From NCBI GenBank assembly GCA_965660325.1, contig CBFHZL010000054.1:1-17069 (forward strand): a DNA stretch of 17,069 nt, read 5' to 3'. A model generated the notes under the pieces. The model ran no database searches. It was not told the origin of the DNA and saw only the letters and a program-made list of their open reading frames with translations. This DNA comes from Acidiluteibacter sp965660325. GTDB taxonomy: Bacteria; Bacteroidota; Bacteroidia; Flavobacteriales_E; Vicingaceae. Positions 15,945 to 17,069 of the stretch are shown here, piece by piece. Numbering within the stretch: the stretch's first letter is position 1; each line of letters starts with the position of its first letter. A program made the translations under genes and the position numbers.

Positions 15945-16082
15945 TTACTTCTTCTTTTTAAATAGTGTTTTTACTTTATGCCAGATAATATATCCGAATG
16001 CTGCTAGCACTATTCCTGCGATAATAAATATTAAGATGATGCTTCCGATGCCCATCCCAGGGCCGATGTATAATAGCTCCAT
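15945..16082 (-). CDS. 45-residue membrane miniprotein with YIGPG motif
   Basis: A 45-codon open frame, ATG at 16082 to TAA at 15945. It begins MELLYIGPGMGIGS, continues as one hydrophobic helix (about residues 15-33), and ends with HKVKTLFKKKK, a basic cytoplasmic tail. This layout (short polar N-terminus with Y-I-x-P-G, one membrane helix, lysine-rich end) recalls the YIDPG-type miniproteins that occur beside envelope polysaccharide and phosphatase genes in many bacteria; the family call is from memory and was not searched. Its ATG overlaps the stop of the upstream gene by 1 nt (TAATG), and its stop is 2 nt before the sulfotransferase GTG. Such tight coupling between two sulfo-enzymes favours a real gene over chance. 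It may help anchor or assemble the complex. Confidence 0.75.
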   Translation of the reverse strand: MELLYIGPGMGIGSIILIFIIAGIVLAAFGYIIWHKVKTLFKKKK

Positions 16083-17069
16083 TATTCTTTTATTATTCTT
16101 GCCCAATTTGGAAGGTGACAATGCCCTTCGTGTTGGGATTTAAAAACATTTTTATAAAGTACTTGCCCATTCTGAACCACCCAATAGTAACCTACGTTTT
16201 GTTCTTCCACAAAATAAGTTGAATCATTGATGTATTCATGTAAACCCTCGGTAGTCGTAAAAATTCCGTTATCGTCGAACACGGTACTTTCTATAATTTC
16301 TATATTCTGGTGGATGAAACTATATCTTGCAATATTGGAATTAAACTCACCTGCGTCAATTGGTTGATTTTTGGGTTTCTTTTTAGAGTCTACCTTCCAA
16401 TCAGTGTAAGCATTGTTATTGAAAATAGTCAAGCTTGTGTCATTGAAAAAATCAACATCGTGCTGTCCAGAAAAAGGACCTTCTATAACTTTTAACACCT
16501 TATTGGTTTCGGGGCGGTAGTGTAAAATAATACACGATTGTTTTATGCTAAGAAATACATCGCCCTCATTATAGTGTTTGGTAGTTTTAAGCGCAGGTTC
16601 TACATCATTTAAGTGAATCGGGTCAGTAATGGTTGATGCTTGTAAGAGGTAAGAGGCTAAACTGTTAGATTTTAATATGGAAGTTACAGACTGGTTAAAT
16701 AAGATTTTACCTGAATTAGCATCTACATTAGTAATGTAGTCGTCGTCATAATAAACATCTTTTCTATCAATATGATACTTTCCTGTTGCCTCTCCTCTCG
16801 GTGGCTTTTTGGTGCAAACCCATAGATTACCTGAGCTGTCCGGATTGAGTGAATGGTGAGCTAAAATGCTATCTTGCGACCATATCATATTCCCTGAGGA
16901 GTCGATTTTTCTTAGTCCTGTCTTATCAGTATAAAAGTAAATAAGATCCTTATTTGGGAACATATATGGATTTACTATTCTATCCCACTCATTTGCCTTT
17001 TCTTTTATTTCCCACTTGAAAGTTATTGCGTCAGTTTTTAGGTTTTTTATAGCTACAGCCCTCTGATTT
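16082..17069 (-). CDS. Arylsulfotransferase (ASST)-like beta-propeller protein, N-terminus outside the window
   Basis: The frame is open from the right edge to TAA at 16082-16084, giving 328 residues plus part of a codon. The first in-frame ATG is at 16963, but the frame upstream is coding-like (for example KWEIKEKANEWDRIVNPY), so that Met is internal and the gene starts beyond 17069. The protein shows propeller-blade repeats with the His positions expected in ASST-type sulfotransferases: AHHSLNPDSSGNLWV, then PIHLNDVEPAL, then FSGQHDVDFFNDTSLTIFNNN (these His are about residues 37, 117 and 168 after the ATG at 16963). In enteric ASST, His residues of this kind form the sulfated intermediate, and a phenolic sulfate ester is the donor. 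Whether this protein is active is unknown. It is the first gene of the sulfotransferase cassette. Confidence 0.75.
   Translation of the reverse strand, partial: NQRAVAIKNLKTDAITFKWEIKEKANEWDRIVNPYMFPNKDLIYFYTDKTGLRKIDSSGNMIWSQDSILAHHSLNPDSSGNLWVCTKKPPRGEATGKYHIDRKDVYYDDDYITNVDANSGKILFNQSVTSILKSNSLASYLLQASTITDPIHLNDVEPALKTTKHYNEGDVFLSIKQSCIILHYRPETNKVLKVIEGPFSGQHDVDFFNDTSLTIFNNNAYTDWKVDSKKKPKNQPIDAGEFNSNIARYSFIHQNIEIIESTVFDDNGIFTTTEGLHEYINDSTYFVEEQNVGYYWVVQNGQVLYKNVFKSQHEGHCHLPNWARIIKE

Noticed and set aside
16082..16963. ASST-like gene beginning at the ATG at 16963 as a complete 293-residue protein
   Set aside because: The same frame stays open and coding-like to the window edge at 17069, and there is no signal peptide after that ATG, so it is an internal Met of a longer gene.

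Overview
The window looks like a chromosomal segment of a Bacteroidota bacterium, most likely a marine Cytophagales-type species. This rests on AT-rich DNA, the near absence of Shine-Dalgarno sequences, several GTG/TTG starts, promoter-like TTG(n17-23)TAnnTTTG elements, signal-peptide TPR proteins, a SPOR-domain protein, SusD-era style lipoproteins with a carboxypeptidase-regulatory-like domain, and a YfiR-like plus SpoIIE-phosphatase locus. No rRNA, tRNA, CRISPR array, insertion sequence or phage gene was seen, and genus cannot be assigned from sequence reading alone.

Layout. Positions 1-2760 are read leftward: an aldehyde dehydrogenase of the 2-aminomuconate/2-hydroxymuconate semialdehyde type, then a small secreted protein of unknown function, then (from its own probable promoter) a TPR/SPOR-type exported protein that is cut by the window edge. 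A divergent spacer (2761-3008) carries a perfect 12-bp inverted repeat. Positions 3009-14521 are all read rightward: (i) a compact three-gene unit of sensor histidine kinase, OmpR-type response regulator and tandem universal stress protein, 4 nt apart; (ii) a very basic small lipoprotein, whose start is better placed at an internal GTG; (iii) a YfiR-like periplasmic protein, a TPR protein, a membrane HAMP-SpoIIE/PP2C phosphatase and a small cytosolic protein, tightly packed and probably one signalling operon; (iv) a PolB-like 3'-5' exonuclease, a GH-A-clan glycoside hydrolase lipoprotein and a dual-ATPase Opp/Dpp-type ABC protein, with gaps of 5 nt and an 8-nt overlap.

Positions 14542-17069 are read leftward and converge on the ABC gene: an arylsulfotransferase-like beta-propeller protein (N-terminus outside the window), a 45-residue membrane miniprotein with a YIGPG motif, and a sulfotransferase carrying three N-terminal membrane segments. 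The three are coupled (1-nt overlap, then a 2-nt gap) and look like one sulfo-modification cassette at the envelope.

The two stretches most worth following up are the YfiR/TPR/HAMP-SpoIIE operon, which looks like the YfiR-YfiN arrangement with a phosphatase output in place of the diguanylate cyclase, and the sulfotransferase/miniprotein/ASST-like cassette.
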